NCBI GenBank assembly: GCA_965234325.1
Contig: OZ248417.1
Location: 1-64,000, forward strand
Source of the DNA: Limnohabitans kasalickyi
GTDB lineage: Bacteria; Pseudomonadota; Gammaproteobacteria; Burkholderiales; Burkholderiaceae_C
Length of the DNA: 64,000 nt
Reading direction: 5' to 3'
The notes under the pieces were generated by a model. It ran no database searches. It had not been told where the DNA came from and saw only the letters and a list, made by a program, of their open reading frames with translations. This document shows, piece by piece, positions 33,886 through 43,038 of this stretch. Both the position numbers and the translations under genes were made by a program. The first letter of the stretch is position 1. Each line of letters begins with the position of its first letter.

Positions 33886-34401
33886 TTAAGCGTTGGACCC
33901 CAGCAAAAAGTCACCCTTGCCCACGTCGACCCCGTTGTGTCGCAAGATCACGTAGGCCGTGGTGACGTGAAAGAACACGTTCGGGATGGCCCAGTGTTTG
34001 AGGTAATCCTCGCCCAGCATGGTGCGCGTTTTGTCTTTGCCCATGGGGAAGGTGATGCTCTTGGCTTCAGTGCCGTCCAAAGCCGATGCGGGCACCGTTT
34101 GCAGCCATTCCAAGGTTTTTTGAATTCGGCCTATCAAATCAGCTAGCGTGGTTTCGGTGTCGTCAAACTTAGGGGCCTCTAGCCCAGCCAGTCGCACGAC
34201 GCAGAGTTTGGCCGCATCGCACGCAATCAACACTTGGCGCGTGAACGGCAGCATGTCGGGTGCCAAACGGTATTGCGCCAACACCAAAGAATCAAACTTT
34301 TTAGCATCCGCATGGGCTTGGCCCTTGGCCAACAAGTGGCTGAGGTTGGTCAGCGCGGTTTGAAAGACAGGCAAGCTTGCCGACGACATCGAGATGGTCA
34401 T
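33886..34401 (-). CDS. DUF1993 family (DinB-like fold) protein
   Basis: 171 residues starting MTISMSSASLPVFQTALTNL with the DUF1993 blocks AHADAKKFDSLVLAQYRLAPDM (about 28-49, in part), LPFTRQVLIACDAAKL and HVTTAYVILRHNGVDVGKGDFL. The family is predicted to form the four-helix bundle of the DinB/YfiT superfamily; the activity is unknown. Single gene converging on the lexA pair and divergent from the dehydrogenase at 34454. Confidence 0.85.
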   Translation of the reverse strand: MTISMSSASLPVFQTALTNLSHLLAKGQAHADAKKFDSLVLAQYRLAPDMLPFTRQVLIACDAAKLCVVRLAGLEAPKFDDTETTLADLIGRIQKTLEWLQTVPASALDGTEAKSITFPMGKDKTRTMLGEDYLKHWAIPNVFFHVTTAYVILRHNGVDVGKGDFLLGSNA

Positions 34402-34453
34402 AAATTACTCCGGAATCAAAAATCCCAAGATAGGGACAAGGCACAATTGGGGG

Positions 34454-35461
34454 ATGAACATTGTCATCCTAGACGACTACCAAGATGTCGTACGCAAGCT
34501 GCCTTGCGCCTCCAAATTAGAAGCTTACCCAGCCAAGGTTTACACCAACACCATCAAAGGTGTGGGCCAGTTGTCTGTGCGTCTCAAAGACGCCGAAATT
34601 TTGGTGCTGATTCGCGAACGCACGCAGATCACCCGCCAGCTGATCGAAAAGCTGCCCAAACTCAAAATGATTTCGCAAACCGGCAAAGTCAGTGGTCACA
34701 TCGACATGGCGGCTTGCACCGAACGCGGCATTGTGGTCGCCGAGGGCACGGGCTCGCCCACGGCGCCCGCTGAGTTGACGTGGGCGCTGATCATGGCGGC
34801 CATGCGACGCATTCCGCAATACATCACGCATTTAAAACACGGCGCTTGGCAACAAGCGGGTCTGAAAGCGGGCTCCATGCCCAACAACTTTGGTTTGGGT
34901 CAGGTCTTGCGCGGCAAGACCTTAGGCATTTGGGGTTACGGCAAGATTGGTCAATTGCTCGCCGGCTATGGCAAGGCTTTTGGCATGCGCGTTTTGCTGT
35001 GGGGCAGCGAAGCCTCTCGCGAATTGGGCGCCAAAGACGGCTTGAACATTGCCGAGTCACGCGAAGCCTTCTTTGAAGAAGCCGACATCATCAGCTTGCA
35101 TTTGCGCTTAACGGACACCACGCGTGGCATCGTCACCTTGGCCGATTTGACGCGCATGAAACCCACCTCGTTGCTGGTGAACACCTCGCGCGCTGAGTTG
35201 ATTGAGCCCGACGCTTTGTTGGCTGGCCTCAACCGTGGCCGCCCCGGCATGGCCGCCATTGACGTGTTTGAAAGCGAACCGATTTTGCAGGGCCACGCGC
35301 TCTTGCGTTTGGAAAATTGCATTTGCACGCCACACATTGGCTACGTCGAGCAAGACAGCTACGAGTTGTACTTTGGCACCGCGTTTGACAACGTGGTGAA
35401 CTTCATCAAAGGCACCCCCACCAACATCGTGAATCCTGGCGCGCTTCAGGTTCGTCGGTAA
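34454..35461 (+). CDS. D-2-hydroxyacid dehydrogenase (NAD-dependent)
   Basis: A 335-residue member of the D-isomer-specific 2-hydroxyacid dehydrogenase family (phosphoglycerate/hydroxypyruvate dehydrogenase type). The Rossmann fingerprint LGIWGYGKIGQLLAGYG is near residue 155; the catalytic Arg lies in LLVNTSRAELIEP, Glu in VFESEP and His in CTPHIGYVEQDSYE. ATG 34454 gives the usual N terminus MNIVILDDYQDVV; the frame is open further upstream but lacks a suitable start. An MFS carrier gene follows 23 bases later and might move the hydroxyacid substrate. Substrate not determined. Confidence 0.88.
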   Translation: MNIVILDDYQDVVRKLPCASKLEAYPAKVYTNTIKGVGQLSVRLKDAEILVLIRERTQITRQLIEKLPKLKMISQTGKVSGHIDMAACTERGIVVAEGTGSPTAPAELTWALIMAAMRRIPQYITHLKHGAWQQAGLKAGSMPNNFGLGQVLRGKTLGIWGYGKIGQLLAGYGKAFGMRVLLWGSEASRELGAKDGLNIAESREAFFEEADIISLHLRLTDTTRGIVTLADLTRMKPTSLLVNTSRAELIEPDALLAGLNRGRPGMAAIDVFESEPILQGHALLRLENCICTPHIGYVEQDSYELYFGTAFDNVVNFIKGTPTNIVNPGALQVRR

Positions 35462-35484
35462 ACATCACCCATGAAAGTTTGTTG

Positions 35485-36657
35485 ATGCACCGCGCCTCGC
35501 CCGCTGTGCTGTGGTGTTTCCTGTTCGGCAACTTTGTCATCGGCTTCGGCGTGTTGATGGTGCCGGGCTCACTCAACGACATCAGCCACGACCTTCAAGT
35601 GTCGGTGGCACAAGCCGGCTTTTTGATCACGGCGGGTTCGGTGCTGATGTGTTTGAGTGCCCCCATTTTTGCCACCGTTTTGGCCAAACACGACCGTCGT
35701 AAGCTATTGACATGGGTCATGCTGTGGTACGGCGCCACGCACGCACTGACCTTGATGATGCCCGGGTTCAACGAAATTCTTTGGGTACGCGTGCTGGCCA
35801 TGGTCGCCCCTGCCATCTTTACACCGCAAGCTGCGGCCTGCATTGGGCAATTGACAGCGCCTGAGCGACGTGGACGTGCCATCACCTTTGTCTTTTTAGG
35901 TTGGTCGGTTGCGTCGGTGGTAGGCATGCCGATTGCCGCCTGGATGGGCGAGGTTTACGGTTGGCGCACGGTGTTTGGCACACTGTCCGTGTTGTCGCTG
36001 ATCAGCGCGGCTTGGGTGTGGTGCGTGTTACCCAACGGGCTTCAGCCGCCCGTCATGTCTTTGGCTGCGTGGCGACAAACTCTCAGCTCGAAACCCTTGA
36101 TGTACACCGTGTTGGTGACCGTCATCAGCGCCTCTGGCCAGTTTGTGCTGACGGCTTACTTTGCACCCTACTTTAAGCAAACTTTGAACACGTCACCTAC
36201 AGACTTGAGTCTGTTATTTGGTTGGTTCGGCGCCTGCGGTCTTGTAGGCAACATGCTGTTGTCGCGCAAGGTGGACCGCGTGGGTGCAGCCAAAGCCGTG
36301 AACTTCTGCTTGCTGCTGATGTCGTTCAGCTTGTTGCTGTGGCCACTGGGGCACAACTTATGGCTGGCCGCCTTGATCTTGACACCTTGGGGGTTGGGCA
36401 TGTTTGCCGCTAACTCGGCACAGCAAGCGCGGCTGATTCAAATCTCGCCCGAACTCGCGTCAGGCTCTGTGGCTTTGAACACCTCTGCCATTTACCTTGG
36501 CCAAGCCATTGGCTCAGCGGGCGGTGCATGGCTCATCACCCACGACGGCATGGCCGAACTGCATTGGTTTGGTTGGATCGGCGTGTTGCTCGCCTTGGTT
36601 GTGAGCCTGCTGGCGGCGCGCGCCACACGCAGAGCCCATCGCGCTCGCGTGACTTAG
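35485..36657 (+). CDS. Major facilitator superfamily transporter
   Basis: 390 residues with about twelve hydrophobic helices. The loop 2-3 motif appears as VLAKHDRRKLLTW and the equivalent in the second half as LLSRKVDRVGAAK; PERRGRAITFVFLGWS in helix 4-5 is typical of the DHA1/arabinose-efflux-like branch. ATG 35485 is preferred over two TTG codons just before it. It follows the hydroxyacid dehydrogenase closely, so the two may form an operon. Drug/metabolite efflux is the family expectation; the substrate is unknown. Confidence 0.85.
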   Translation: MHRASPAVLWCFLFGNFVIGFGVLMVPGSLNDISHDLQVSVAQAGFLITAGSVLMCLSAPIFATVLAKHDRRKLLTWVMLWYGATHALTLMMPGFNEILWVRVLAMVAPAIFTPQAAACIGQLTAPERRGRAITFVFLGWSVASVVGMPIAAWMGEVYGWRTVFGTLSVLSLISAAWVWCVLPNGLQPPVMSLAAWRQTLSSKPLMYTVLVTVISASGQFVLTAYFAPYFKQTLNTSPTDLSLLFGWFGACGLVGNMLLSRKVDRVGAAKAVNFCLLLMSFSLLLWPLGHNLWLAALILTPWGLGMFAANSAQQARLIQISPELASGSVALNTSAIYLGQAIGSAGGAWLITHDGMAELHWFGWIGVLLALVVSLLAARATRRAHRARVT

Positions 36658-36721
36658 GGCGTCAACGCAAAGGGATCGTCATACAGCGCTGCTTGCGCCT
36701 GTGCGATGAGCCGCTTGGCGA

Positions 36722-37393
36722 TTAACCACCCGACGACAACTTCGCGTAACGCGCTGCCATCAAGGCCGTGCCTTCTTTGCGGTCAGCATTGACTTTTTGC
36801 ACCGAGGCACGTTCGGCCATTTGCTTGCCGTACTCTTTGACGGGCAAGCCCGCCAACAAATCTTCGCCCAACACCAATTTGCTGGCTAGGCTGGCCAAAG
36901 GCAAATGCACGATCGCAGAGCAATCGGCCAACGTGAAGGTGTCACCCGCAACATAAGGCGAAAACTTGGCCAACTTGGTGAAGCCCTCCACGCCCTTGGC
37001 AAGTTGCTTGCGCACACGCTCTTGAGTGCCTTCGCTCACCTTGCCGCCAAAAAAGGCTTGTGGGTACAACTCACGGGCAACCAGCTCAATGTGCAGCTCT
37101 AGGTATGTGATCAGCTCACGCACCTTGGCTGCGGCCATTGGATCGGCAGGCAACAAAGCATGCTGGGGGTAAGCCTGCTCGATGTATTCGGCACAAACAG
37201 CTGATTCGGTGATGCATCCTTGAGGCGTGTCTAAAAAAGGCACTTTGCCCATGGGAGAACGCAACAAGGTGGCCGGATCGATAGGATTCACCCAGACCAA
37301 GTCTTCTTCGAACGCAACACCCTTCTCCAGCAATTGAATTTTGAGCTTGTTGTAATAGTTGCTGACCGAAAAGCCGCAGAGTTTGAGAGTCAT
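36722..37393 (-). CDS. Glutathione S-transferase family protein
   Basis: 223 residues: thioredoxin-like N domain (MTLKLCGFSVSNYYNKLKIQ; SPMGKVPFLDTPQG with the cis-Pro; ITESAVCAEYIEQ with the gamma-glutamyl-binding Glu-Ser) and all-helical C domain (PYVAGDTFTLADCSAIVHL). The catalytic Ser or Tyr is probably in FSVSNYYN. Divergent from the 3-hydroxyacyl-CoA dehydrogenase gene with 131 bases between the starts. Substrate unknown. Confidence 0.88.
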   Translation of the reverse strand: MTLKLCGFSVSNYYNKLKIQLLEKGVAFEEDLVWVNPIDPATLLRSPMGKVPFLDTPQGCITESAVCAEYIEQAYPQHALLPADPMAAAKVRELITYLELHIELVARELYPQAFFGGKVSEGTQERVRKQLAKGVEGFTKLAKFSPYVAGDTFTLADCSAIVHLPLASLASKLVLGEDLLAGLPVKEYGKQMAERASVQKVNADRKEGTALMAARYAKLSSGG

Positions 37394-37524
37394 GAGAGCG
37401 CTCCAAAATGAATAAGTTCAAATTATTCTTGCACAGCATCCAAGGGGAAACGCCTAGCCTTAACCCTCGGTGTGTCGCGCAGGCGCAGCTCAAAAACCGC
37501 TTGGTGCTCAGTCATAATATTTGG

Positions 37525-39045
37525 ATGAATTCCATTTACAAAACCGTAGGGGTTGTGGGTGCTGGCGCCATGGGCCGAGGCATCGCACAAATCGCCGCCC
37601 AAGCTGGCAGCACCGTCAAACTGTTCGACACGCAAGCTGCGGCCGTCGCACAAGCCACACAAGCCATGGGCGCACAGTGGGACAAACTGGCCGAGAAAAA
37701 CCGCATCACACCCGAACAAGCGGCGCTCTACAAATCACAACTGCAAGGCGCCTCCGCTTTGAGCGATTTGGCCGATTGCGACTTGGTGGTTGAAGCCATT
37801 GTGGAGCGCTTGGACATCAAAAAATCGTTCTTTGCCGAACTCGAAGCCTTGGTGCAACCCACCGCCGTGCTGGTAACCAACACCTCTTCGCTGTCCGTCA
37901 CAGCCATCGCAGCAGCACTTAAGCGGCCTGAGCAATTTGCGGGCTACCACTTCTTCAACCCCGTGCCACTCATGAAAGTGGTCGAGGTGATTGCCGGCCT
38001 CAAAACCAAACCCAGCATTTGCCAAGACTTGGCCGCTTATGCCAAACAAATGGGCCACACCCCCGTGCAAGCCCAAGACACACCAGGCTTCATCGTCAAC
38101 CACGCAGGACGTGGCTATGGCACCGAGGCACTTCGCATCGTGTCGGAAAACATTGCTGACTTCGCCACGATTGACCGCATTTTGAAAGACCAAGTGGGCT
38201 TCAAATTAGGCCCCTTCGAGTTGATGGATTTGACTGCACTTGATGTGTCGCATCCGGTGATGGAGTCCATCTACCAACAGTATTACGAGGAACCACGTTA
38301 CCGCCCCAGCGTCATCACTGCTCAGCGTTTAGCAGGTGGGGTGGTGGGTAAAAAAGTCGGCGAAGGCTTTTACAACTACATCGACGGCGTGGCACAAATC
38401 GCGCCTGAACCTGCCGTGCCTGAGGTAGCAGACATGCCGCCAGTTTGGGTGTCTAGCCGCGCTGCGCGTCGCTCTGAGTTGCTTCAATTGCTGAAAGACT
38501 TGGGCGCCAAGATCGAAACCGGTGCCTCGCCTTCGGCGCAAGCGCTGTCCATCGTGGCGCCTTTGGGTTTTGATGTCACCACCGTCGCCATCATTGAGCG
38601 CCTTGATCCTTCTCGCACTGTCGGTATCGACCTGCTGATCGATGACAAGCTCACCAAGCGCCGCGTGCTCGCCACCAACCCAACCACACGCAGCGATATG
38701 CGCGATGCAGCACACGCACTCTTCGCACGCGATGGCAAAGCAGTCAGCGTGATTCGCGACAGCGGTGGTTTTGTGACGCAGCGTGTCGTGGCCAACATCG
38801 TCAACATTGCCTGCGACATTTGCCAGCAAGGCATCTGCAGCCCACAAGATTTAGAAACGGCAGTCACCCTCGGTTTGGGTTACCCCATGGGCCCCTTGAT
38901 GATGGGTGACAAGTTTGGCCCGACCGAGATTTTGGAAGTGCTGTTCAACGTGCAAACCGTTTATGGCGACCCACGCTATCGCCCCAGCCCATGGCTGCGC
39001 CGCCGTGGCGCGATTGGCCTGAGCCTGACCCACGTTGAGTCTTAA
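37525..39045 (+). CDS. 3-hydroxyacyl-CoA dehydrogenase (PaaH/PaaC type)
   Basis: 506 residues with a duplicated C-terminal domain, as in PaaH-type enzymes of phenylacetate and related pathways. The NAD fingerprint GVVGAGAMGRGIAQIAAQAG stands at residues 8-27; catalytic residues are in NTSSLSVTAIA and GYHFFNPVPLMKVVEV; the first helical domain has DTPGFIVNHAGRGYGTEAL, and the second copy VIRDSGGFVTQRVVANIVN. ATG 37525 gives the normal N terminus. The hydratase gene follows without a gap (TAAATG). Oxidises 3-hydroxyacyl-CoA to 3-oxoacyl-CoA; no thiolase is present in the window. Confidence 0.9.
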   Translation: MNSIYKTVGVVGAGAMGRGIAQIAAQAGSTVKLFDTQAAAVAQATQAMGAQWDKLAEKNRITPEQAALYKSQLQGASALSDLADCDLVVEAIVERLDIKKSFFAELEALVQPTAVLVTNTSSLSVTAIAAALKRPEQFAGYHFFNPVPLMKVVEVIAGLKTKPSICQDLAAYAKQMGHTPVQAQDTPGFIVNHAGRGYGTEALRIVSENIADFATIDRILKDQVGFKLGPFELMDLTALDVSHPVMESIYQQYYEEPRYRPSVITAQRLAGGVVGKKVGEGFYNYIDGVAQIAPEPAVPEVADMPPVWVSSRAARRSELLQLLKDLGAKIETGASPSAQALSIVAPLGFDVTTVAIIERLDPSRTVGIDLLIDDKLTKRRVLATNPTTRSDMRDAAHALFARDGKAVSVIRDSGGFVTQRVVANIVNIACDICQQGICSPQDLETAVTLGLGYPMGPLMMGDKFGPTEILEVLFNVQTVYGDPRYRPSPWLRRRGAIGLSLTHVES

Positions 39046-39825
39046 ATGACAGCCCAACTCAAAAGTACCAGCCATGGTCAAACCCTGATCTTGACGCTGT
39101 CCGACCCCGCCATGCGAAACGCGCTCGGCCCCGACATGTATGCCGCAGGCATTGAAGCGCTGAACGTGGCGGAGACCAACTCCGAAATTCGCAGCGTCAT
39201 CATCACCGGCGAAGGCAGCCACTTTTGTGCAGGCGGCAATTTGCAGCGCTTGCAAGGCAACCGTGACAAACCGCGCGAGGCGCAAGCCCAAAGCATCGAA
39301 GGCTTGCACAGTTGGATGGAAGCCATCCGCACCTGCCCCAAGCCCGTGATTGCCGCGGTCGAAGGTGCGGCCGCAGGCGCAGGCTTTTCACTGGCTTTGA
39401 TGTGCGACATGATCGTGGCCGCACGCGACAGTATTTTTGTGATGGCCTATAGCAGCATCGCGCTCTCGCCAGATGGCGGCGGCAGTTGGAGCTTGAGCCA
39501 AAGCCTGCCGCGTCAACTGGCCTCCGAGTTGTTGCTCTTGGGTGAACGCATCGGTGCTGAGCGCTTGCACGCACACGGTTTGGTCAACCGCATCAGCGAA
39601 CCTGGACATGCCTTGACGGACGCTTTGCAATTGGCCGATCGCATCAATGCACGCGCGCCCAACGCCATGAGCAGCATCAAAGAATTGATCAACGATGCGG
39701 GCAAACACAACCTCACCACGCACTTGGCGCAAGAGCGCGATTTCTTCGTGAACAACTTGCACCACCCGAATGCAGGCATCGGCATCGCTGCATTTCTTAA
39801 CAAAGAAAAACCGGTCTACAAATAA
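39046..39825 (+). CDS. Enoyl-CoA hydratase family (oxepin-CoA hydrolase, alternative-type-like)
   Basis: A crotonase-fold protein of 259 residues: TLSDPAMRNALGPDMYAAG, the oxyanion-hole segments HFCAGGNLQRL and AVEGAAAGAGFSLALMCDM, then SPDGGGSWSLSQSLPRQLA, where the Asp replaces the second catalytic Glu of classical hydratases. This pattern is shared by proteins annotated in Burkholderiales as alternative-type oxepin-CoA hydrolase or PaaG-like. It is coupled to the 3-hydroxyacyl-CoA dehydrogenase. Exact reaction (hydration, isomerisation or ring-opening) is uncertain. Confidence 0.82.
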   Translation: MTAQLKSTSHGQTLILTLSDPAMRNALGPDMYAAGIEALNVAETNSEIRSVIITGEGSHFCAGGNLQRLQGNRDKPREAQAQSIEGLHSWMEAIRTCPKPVIAAVEGAAAGAGFSLALMCDMIVAARDSIFVMAYSSIALSPDGGGSWSLSQSLPRQLASELLLLGERIGAERLHAHGLVNRISEPGHALTDALQLADRINARAPNAMSSIKELINDAGKHNLTTHLAQERDFFVNNLHHPNAGIGIAAFLNKEKPVYK

Positions 39826-39908
39826 ATGCAAGCACCGCCGCACGCGCGACAGCATGCGGGTCACACGGGCGACTAATTCTCACTTTTAGGTCACACAAAA
39901 GACAGGCT

Positions 39909-40628
39909 ATGGACGATCCAATTCTTAACATCGAAGAACGCGAGGCCATCAACTCAGGTCGATGGTTTTCATCTCTCTCACCTTCACTACGACACGACAT
40001 TCTTCGATGCGCTTATGTCAAACGATGCAAAGACGGCGACTTGATCGCGGCGCGCGGCGACGCGCCCGAGGAGTGGATGGCGTGCGCCAAAGGCGCGGTG
40101 CGCGTGAGCTCGACATCGCTGTCGGGCAAACAAATCACCTTCACGTATGTGGAGCCTGGCATTTGGTTTGGCGACGTGGCGATCTTGGACGGGGATCGAC
40201 GCACACACGATACGTACGCGCACGGCGACACCACGATTCTTTGTGTGGCCAAAGCAGACTTTCAAAAAATCCTCACGCAGCACGTGGAATTTTACGAAGC
40301 CATGCTGCGCTTGCAAGCACGTCGCATTCGTCAGTTGTTTGGTTTGGTGGAAGACCTCAACACACTGCCCTTGCGTTCACGCTTGGCCAAGCAGCTGCTG
40401 CATTTGGCACGCAGCTACGGGGTGCAGAGTTTGACGCACGGCGAAGAGATTCGCATTGGTTTGCATTTGGCGCAAGAAGAATTGGCGCAGCTTTTGGGGG
40501 CCTCACGCCAGCGCGTGAACCAAGAGCTCAAAGCCATGGAGCGCGAGGAAGCTATTCGCATCGAGCCAGGTGGCTTGGTGATTCGCAACCGAGAGGCCTT
40601 GCTGCACATCAGCGAAGCCGATCACTGA
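39909..40628 (+). CDS. Crp/Fnr family transcriptional regulator
   Basis: 239 residues. Residues about 20-135 form a cyclic-nucleotide-binding-like beta barrel (GDLIAARGDAPEEWMACAKG, YVEPGIWFGDVAILDGDRR), residues about 160-235 a winged helix with the recognition helix in LLGASRQRVNQELKAM. The phosphate-binding cassette of cAMP sensors (GExxxxxxR[ST]A) is only partly met by FGDVAILDGDRRTHD, and FNR-type cysteines are missing, so the ligand is unclear. It stands 13 bases before the phosphotransferase gene and likely controls the catabolic genes downstream. Confidence 0.88.
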   Translation: MDDPILNIEEREAINSGRWFSSLSPSLRHDILRCAYVKRCKDGDLIAARGDAPEEWMACAKGAVRVSSTSLSGKQITFTYVEPGIWFGDVAILDGDRRTHDTYAHGDTTILCVAKADFQKILTQHVEFYEAMLRLQARRIRQLFGLVEDLNTLPLRSRLAKQLLHLARSYGVQSLTHGEEIRIGLHLAQEELAQLLGASRQRVNQELKAMEREEAIRIEPGGLVIRNREALLHISEADH

Positions 40629-40641
40629 CAGGAGCCCACGC

Positions 40642-41727
40642 ATGAGCCGGGACGATAACTTTGTTGGAACCCGGCCCGTGAGTGAGGCGCACAGCGTCGA
40701 CACTGCGGTGCTCGATGACTGGTTGTGTGCAAACATGCCAGGCTTCAAGGGTCCCTTGACGCTTGAAATGTTCAAAGGCGGGCAATCTAACCCCACCTAC
40801 AAATTGGTGACCCCCACCAAGAGCTATGTGATGCGCGCCAAGCCAGGCCCCGTCGCCAAATTGCTGCCCTCGGCCCATGCCGTCGAACGAGAGTTCGCTG
40901 TGATGAAGGGCTTGTACGGCACCGATGTTCCCGTGGCACAAATGCATGTGTTGTGCGAAGACGAATCGGTCATTGGCCGCGCCTTTTACGTGATGGAGTT
41001 TGTCGAAGGCCGTGTCATGTGGGAGCAGTCGCTGCCCAGCATGAACAACGCTGAGCGTGCGGCCACTTACGACGAAATGAACCGCGTCATTGCAGCCTTG
41101 CACACGGTGCCTTTTGCCGACCGTGGCCTCGCCAATTACGGCAAGGCCGGCAACTACTTCGAGCGACAAATTGGTCGCTGGAGCAAACAGTACGTCGCCT
41201 CCGTCACGCAGCCCATCCCTGAAATGGACCACTTGATGGCATGGCTGCCCGCGAACATGCCTGCCAGTGCCCTCGATGCCAGCAAGATCAGCATCGTACA
41301 TGGCGACTACCGCCTCGACAACTTGATGTTCCACCCCACCGAGCCACGTGTGTTGGCCGTGCTGGATTGGGAGCTCTCCACCATTGGGCACCCACTGGCT
41401 GACTTCAGTTACCACTGCATGGCGTGGCACATTCCACCGGGCACGTTCCGTGGTTTGGGCGGTGTGGACGTGGCGTCTCTGAGCATTCCCACAGAGTCCG
41501 AATACATCCACCGCTATTGCGACCGCACGGGCTTGGCCACACCGAACGACCTCAAGGCCGACTGGAATTTTTATTTGGCCTACAACATGTTCCGCATCGC
41601 GGCCATCTTGCAGGGTATCGCCAAACGTGTGGAGGCTGGAACGGCTTCGAGCGCGCAGGCCAAAGCATCAGGCGCAGGTGCGCGCCCCATGGCCGAATTG
41701 GCTTGGAAATTTGCACAACTCGCCTAA
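40642..41727 (+). CDS. APH-type phosphotransferase, ACAD10/11- and LvaA-like
   Basis: A 361-residue kinase-fold protein (aminoglycoside phosphotransferase superfamily). The Gly-rich start GGQSNPTYKL (residues 47-56), Lys/Arg in MRAKPGP, and the catalytic HGDYRLDN (His220, Asp222, Asn227) with the metal Asp242 in VLDWELSTIG are all present. The N-terminal domains of ACAD10/ACAD11 and LvaA, which phosphorylate 4-hydroxyacyl-CoA, look like this. The next gene encodes an ACAD11-like dehydrogenase, which supports that role over antibiotic resistance. The small DUF6285 partner known beside LvaA is not seen here. CoA-thioester specificity is inference. Confidence 0.85.
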   Translation: MSRDDNFVGTRPVSEAHSVDTAVLDDWLCANMPGFKGPLTLEMFKGGQSNPTYKLVTPTKSYVMRAKPGPVAKLLPSAHAVEREFAVMKGLYGTDVPVAQMHVLCEDESVIGRAFYVMEFVEGRVMWEQSLPSMNNAERAATYDEMNRVIAALHTVPFADRGLANYGKAGNYFERQIGRWSKQYVASVTQPIPEMDHLMAWLPANMPASALDASKISIVHGDYRLDNLMFHPTEPRVLAVLDWELSTIGHPLADFSYHCMAWHIPPGTFRGLGGVDVASLSIPTESEYIHRYCDRTGLATPNDLKADWNFYLAYNMFRIAAILQGIAKRVEAGTASSAQAKASGAGARPMAELAWKFAQLA

Positions 41728-41766
41728 CTTTTAAAACAACTTCTATTTCACCCCAAGGAGACCTTC

Positions 41767-43029
41767 ATGAATTTCGACTACACCGACAAAGTCAAGGACA
41801 TGCAAGCGCGCTTGCTCGCCTTCATGGACGAGCACATTTACCCCAACGAAAAACGTTTCTTTGCAGAGATCGCCGAAAACCGTGCCAACGGCAATGCTTG
41901 GATTCCCACCAAGATCGTGGAAGAACTCAAGCCCAAAGCCCGCGCTGCTGGTTTGTGGAATTTGTTTTTGCCACACAGCCCACGTGCACCTCAAGGTCTG
42001 ACCAACTTGGAATACGCACCGCTGTGCGAAATCATGGGCCGCGTGCCCTTTGCTGCAGAAATTTTCAACTGCTCGGCCCCCGACACCGGCAACATGGAAA
42101 CCTTTGAGCGCTATGCCAGCGAAGAACTCAAAGACGAATGGTTAGAGCCTTTGCTCCGCGGCGAGATCCGCTCTGCATTTTTGATGACCGAACCCGCTGT
42201 TGCCTCGTCTGATGCCACCAACGTCCAATGCCGCATTGAGCGCGATGGCGACGAGTACGTGATCAACGGCACCAAGTGGTGGAGTTCGGGCGCGGGTGAC
42301 CCCCGTTGCGCGGTCTACATCGTGATGGGCAAAACAGACCCCGAGGCACCTCGCCACTCACAGCAAAGCATGATCATCGTGCCCGCCAATTCACCTGGCG
42401 TGAAAGTGGTGCGCCCCTTGACCGTGTTTGGTTACGACGATGCACCCCACGGCCACATGGAAGTGACCTTGACCAACGTGCGCGTGCCAGTGGGCAACAT
42501 GCTGCTGGGTGAGGGTCGTGGTTTTGAGATTGCACAAGGTCGCTTAGGCCCTGGACGCATTCACCATTGCATGCGCACCATCGGTGCCGCAGAGCGGGCC
42601 ATGGAATTGATGTGCCGTCGCCTGAACAGCCGCGTGGCATTTGGCAAACCCGTGTCCGCACAAGGCGTGTGGCACGAGCGCTTGGCCGATGCACGCATCA
42701 TGATCGAGCAAGCCCGTTTGCTCACCCTCAAAGCGGCTTACATGATGGACACCGTGGGCAACAAAGTGGCCCGCGCAGAGATCGCCATGATCAAGGTGAT
42801 TGCCCCCAACATGGCCACCCAAATCATTGACTGGGCGATCCAGGCGCACGGTGCGGGTGGCGTGAGCGACGACTTCCCATTGGCCTACTCATATGCGCAT
42901 CAGCGCACCCTGCGCTTGGCCGACGGTCCTGATGAGGTTCACCGCAATGCCATCGCCAAGCTCGAGCTGGCACGCCACATTGCTTCAGCGCCACAAGACG
43001 TTGAAATGCCCATCACACGCGGCTCTTAA
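41767..43029 (+). CDS. Acyl-CoA dehydrogenase, ACAD10/11-like
   Basis: 420-residue FAD flavoprotein. Blocks: RSAFLMTEPAVASSDATNV (flavin/substrate contact), NGTKWWSSGAGDPRC, GPGRIHHCMRTIGAAERAM and the C-terminal RTLRLADGPDEVHRNAIAKL. The last two are characteristic of the ACAD10/11 branch, which removes phosphate from 4-phosphoacyl-CoA to yield enoyl-CoA. AAGGAG precedes the ATG. It lies 39 bases after the phosphotransferase, so the pair mirrors the fused human enzyme. A standard straight-chain dehydrogenation cannot be excluded. Confidence 0.9.
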   Translation: MNFDYTDKVKDMQARLLAFMDEHIYPNEKRFFAEIAENRANGNAWIPTKIVEELKPKARAAGLWNLFLPHSPRAPQGLTNLEYAPLCEIMGRVPFAAEIFNCSAPDTGNMETFERYASEELKDEWLEPLLRGEIRSAFLMTEPAVASSDATNVQCRIERDGDEYVINGTKWWSSGAGDPRCAVYIVMGKTDPEAPRHSQQSMIIVPANSPGVKVVRPLTVFGYDDAPHGHMEVTLTNVRVPVGNMLLGEGRGFEIAQGRLGPGRIHHCMRTIGAAERAMELMCRRLNSRVAFGKPVSAQGVWHERLADARIMIEQARLLTLKAAYMMDTVGNKVARAEIAMIKVIAPNMATQIIDWAIQAHGAGGVSDDFPLAYSYAHQRTLRLADGPDEVHRNAIAKLELARHIASAPQDVEMPITRGS

Positions 43030-43038
43030 GGACACACG

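Noticed and set aside
36655..36721. Short minus-strand frame after the GST stop, reading LIAKRLIAQAQAALYDDPFALTP
   Set aside because: It looks protein-like but is only 23 codons, has no start and is out of frame with the GST; it may be a gene remnant or chance.
40609..41511. Minus-strand open frame (300 codons) opposite the phosphotransferase gene
   Set aside because: Antisense shadow of a gene with catalytic motifs; no motif of its own.
40642..41727. Aminoglycoside resistance kinase
   Set aside because: The fold is shared, but the coupling to an ACAD10/11-like gene and the branch features favour a CoA-thioester kinase.
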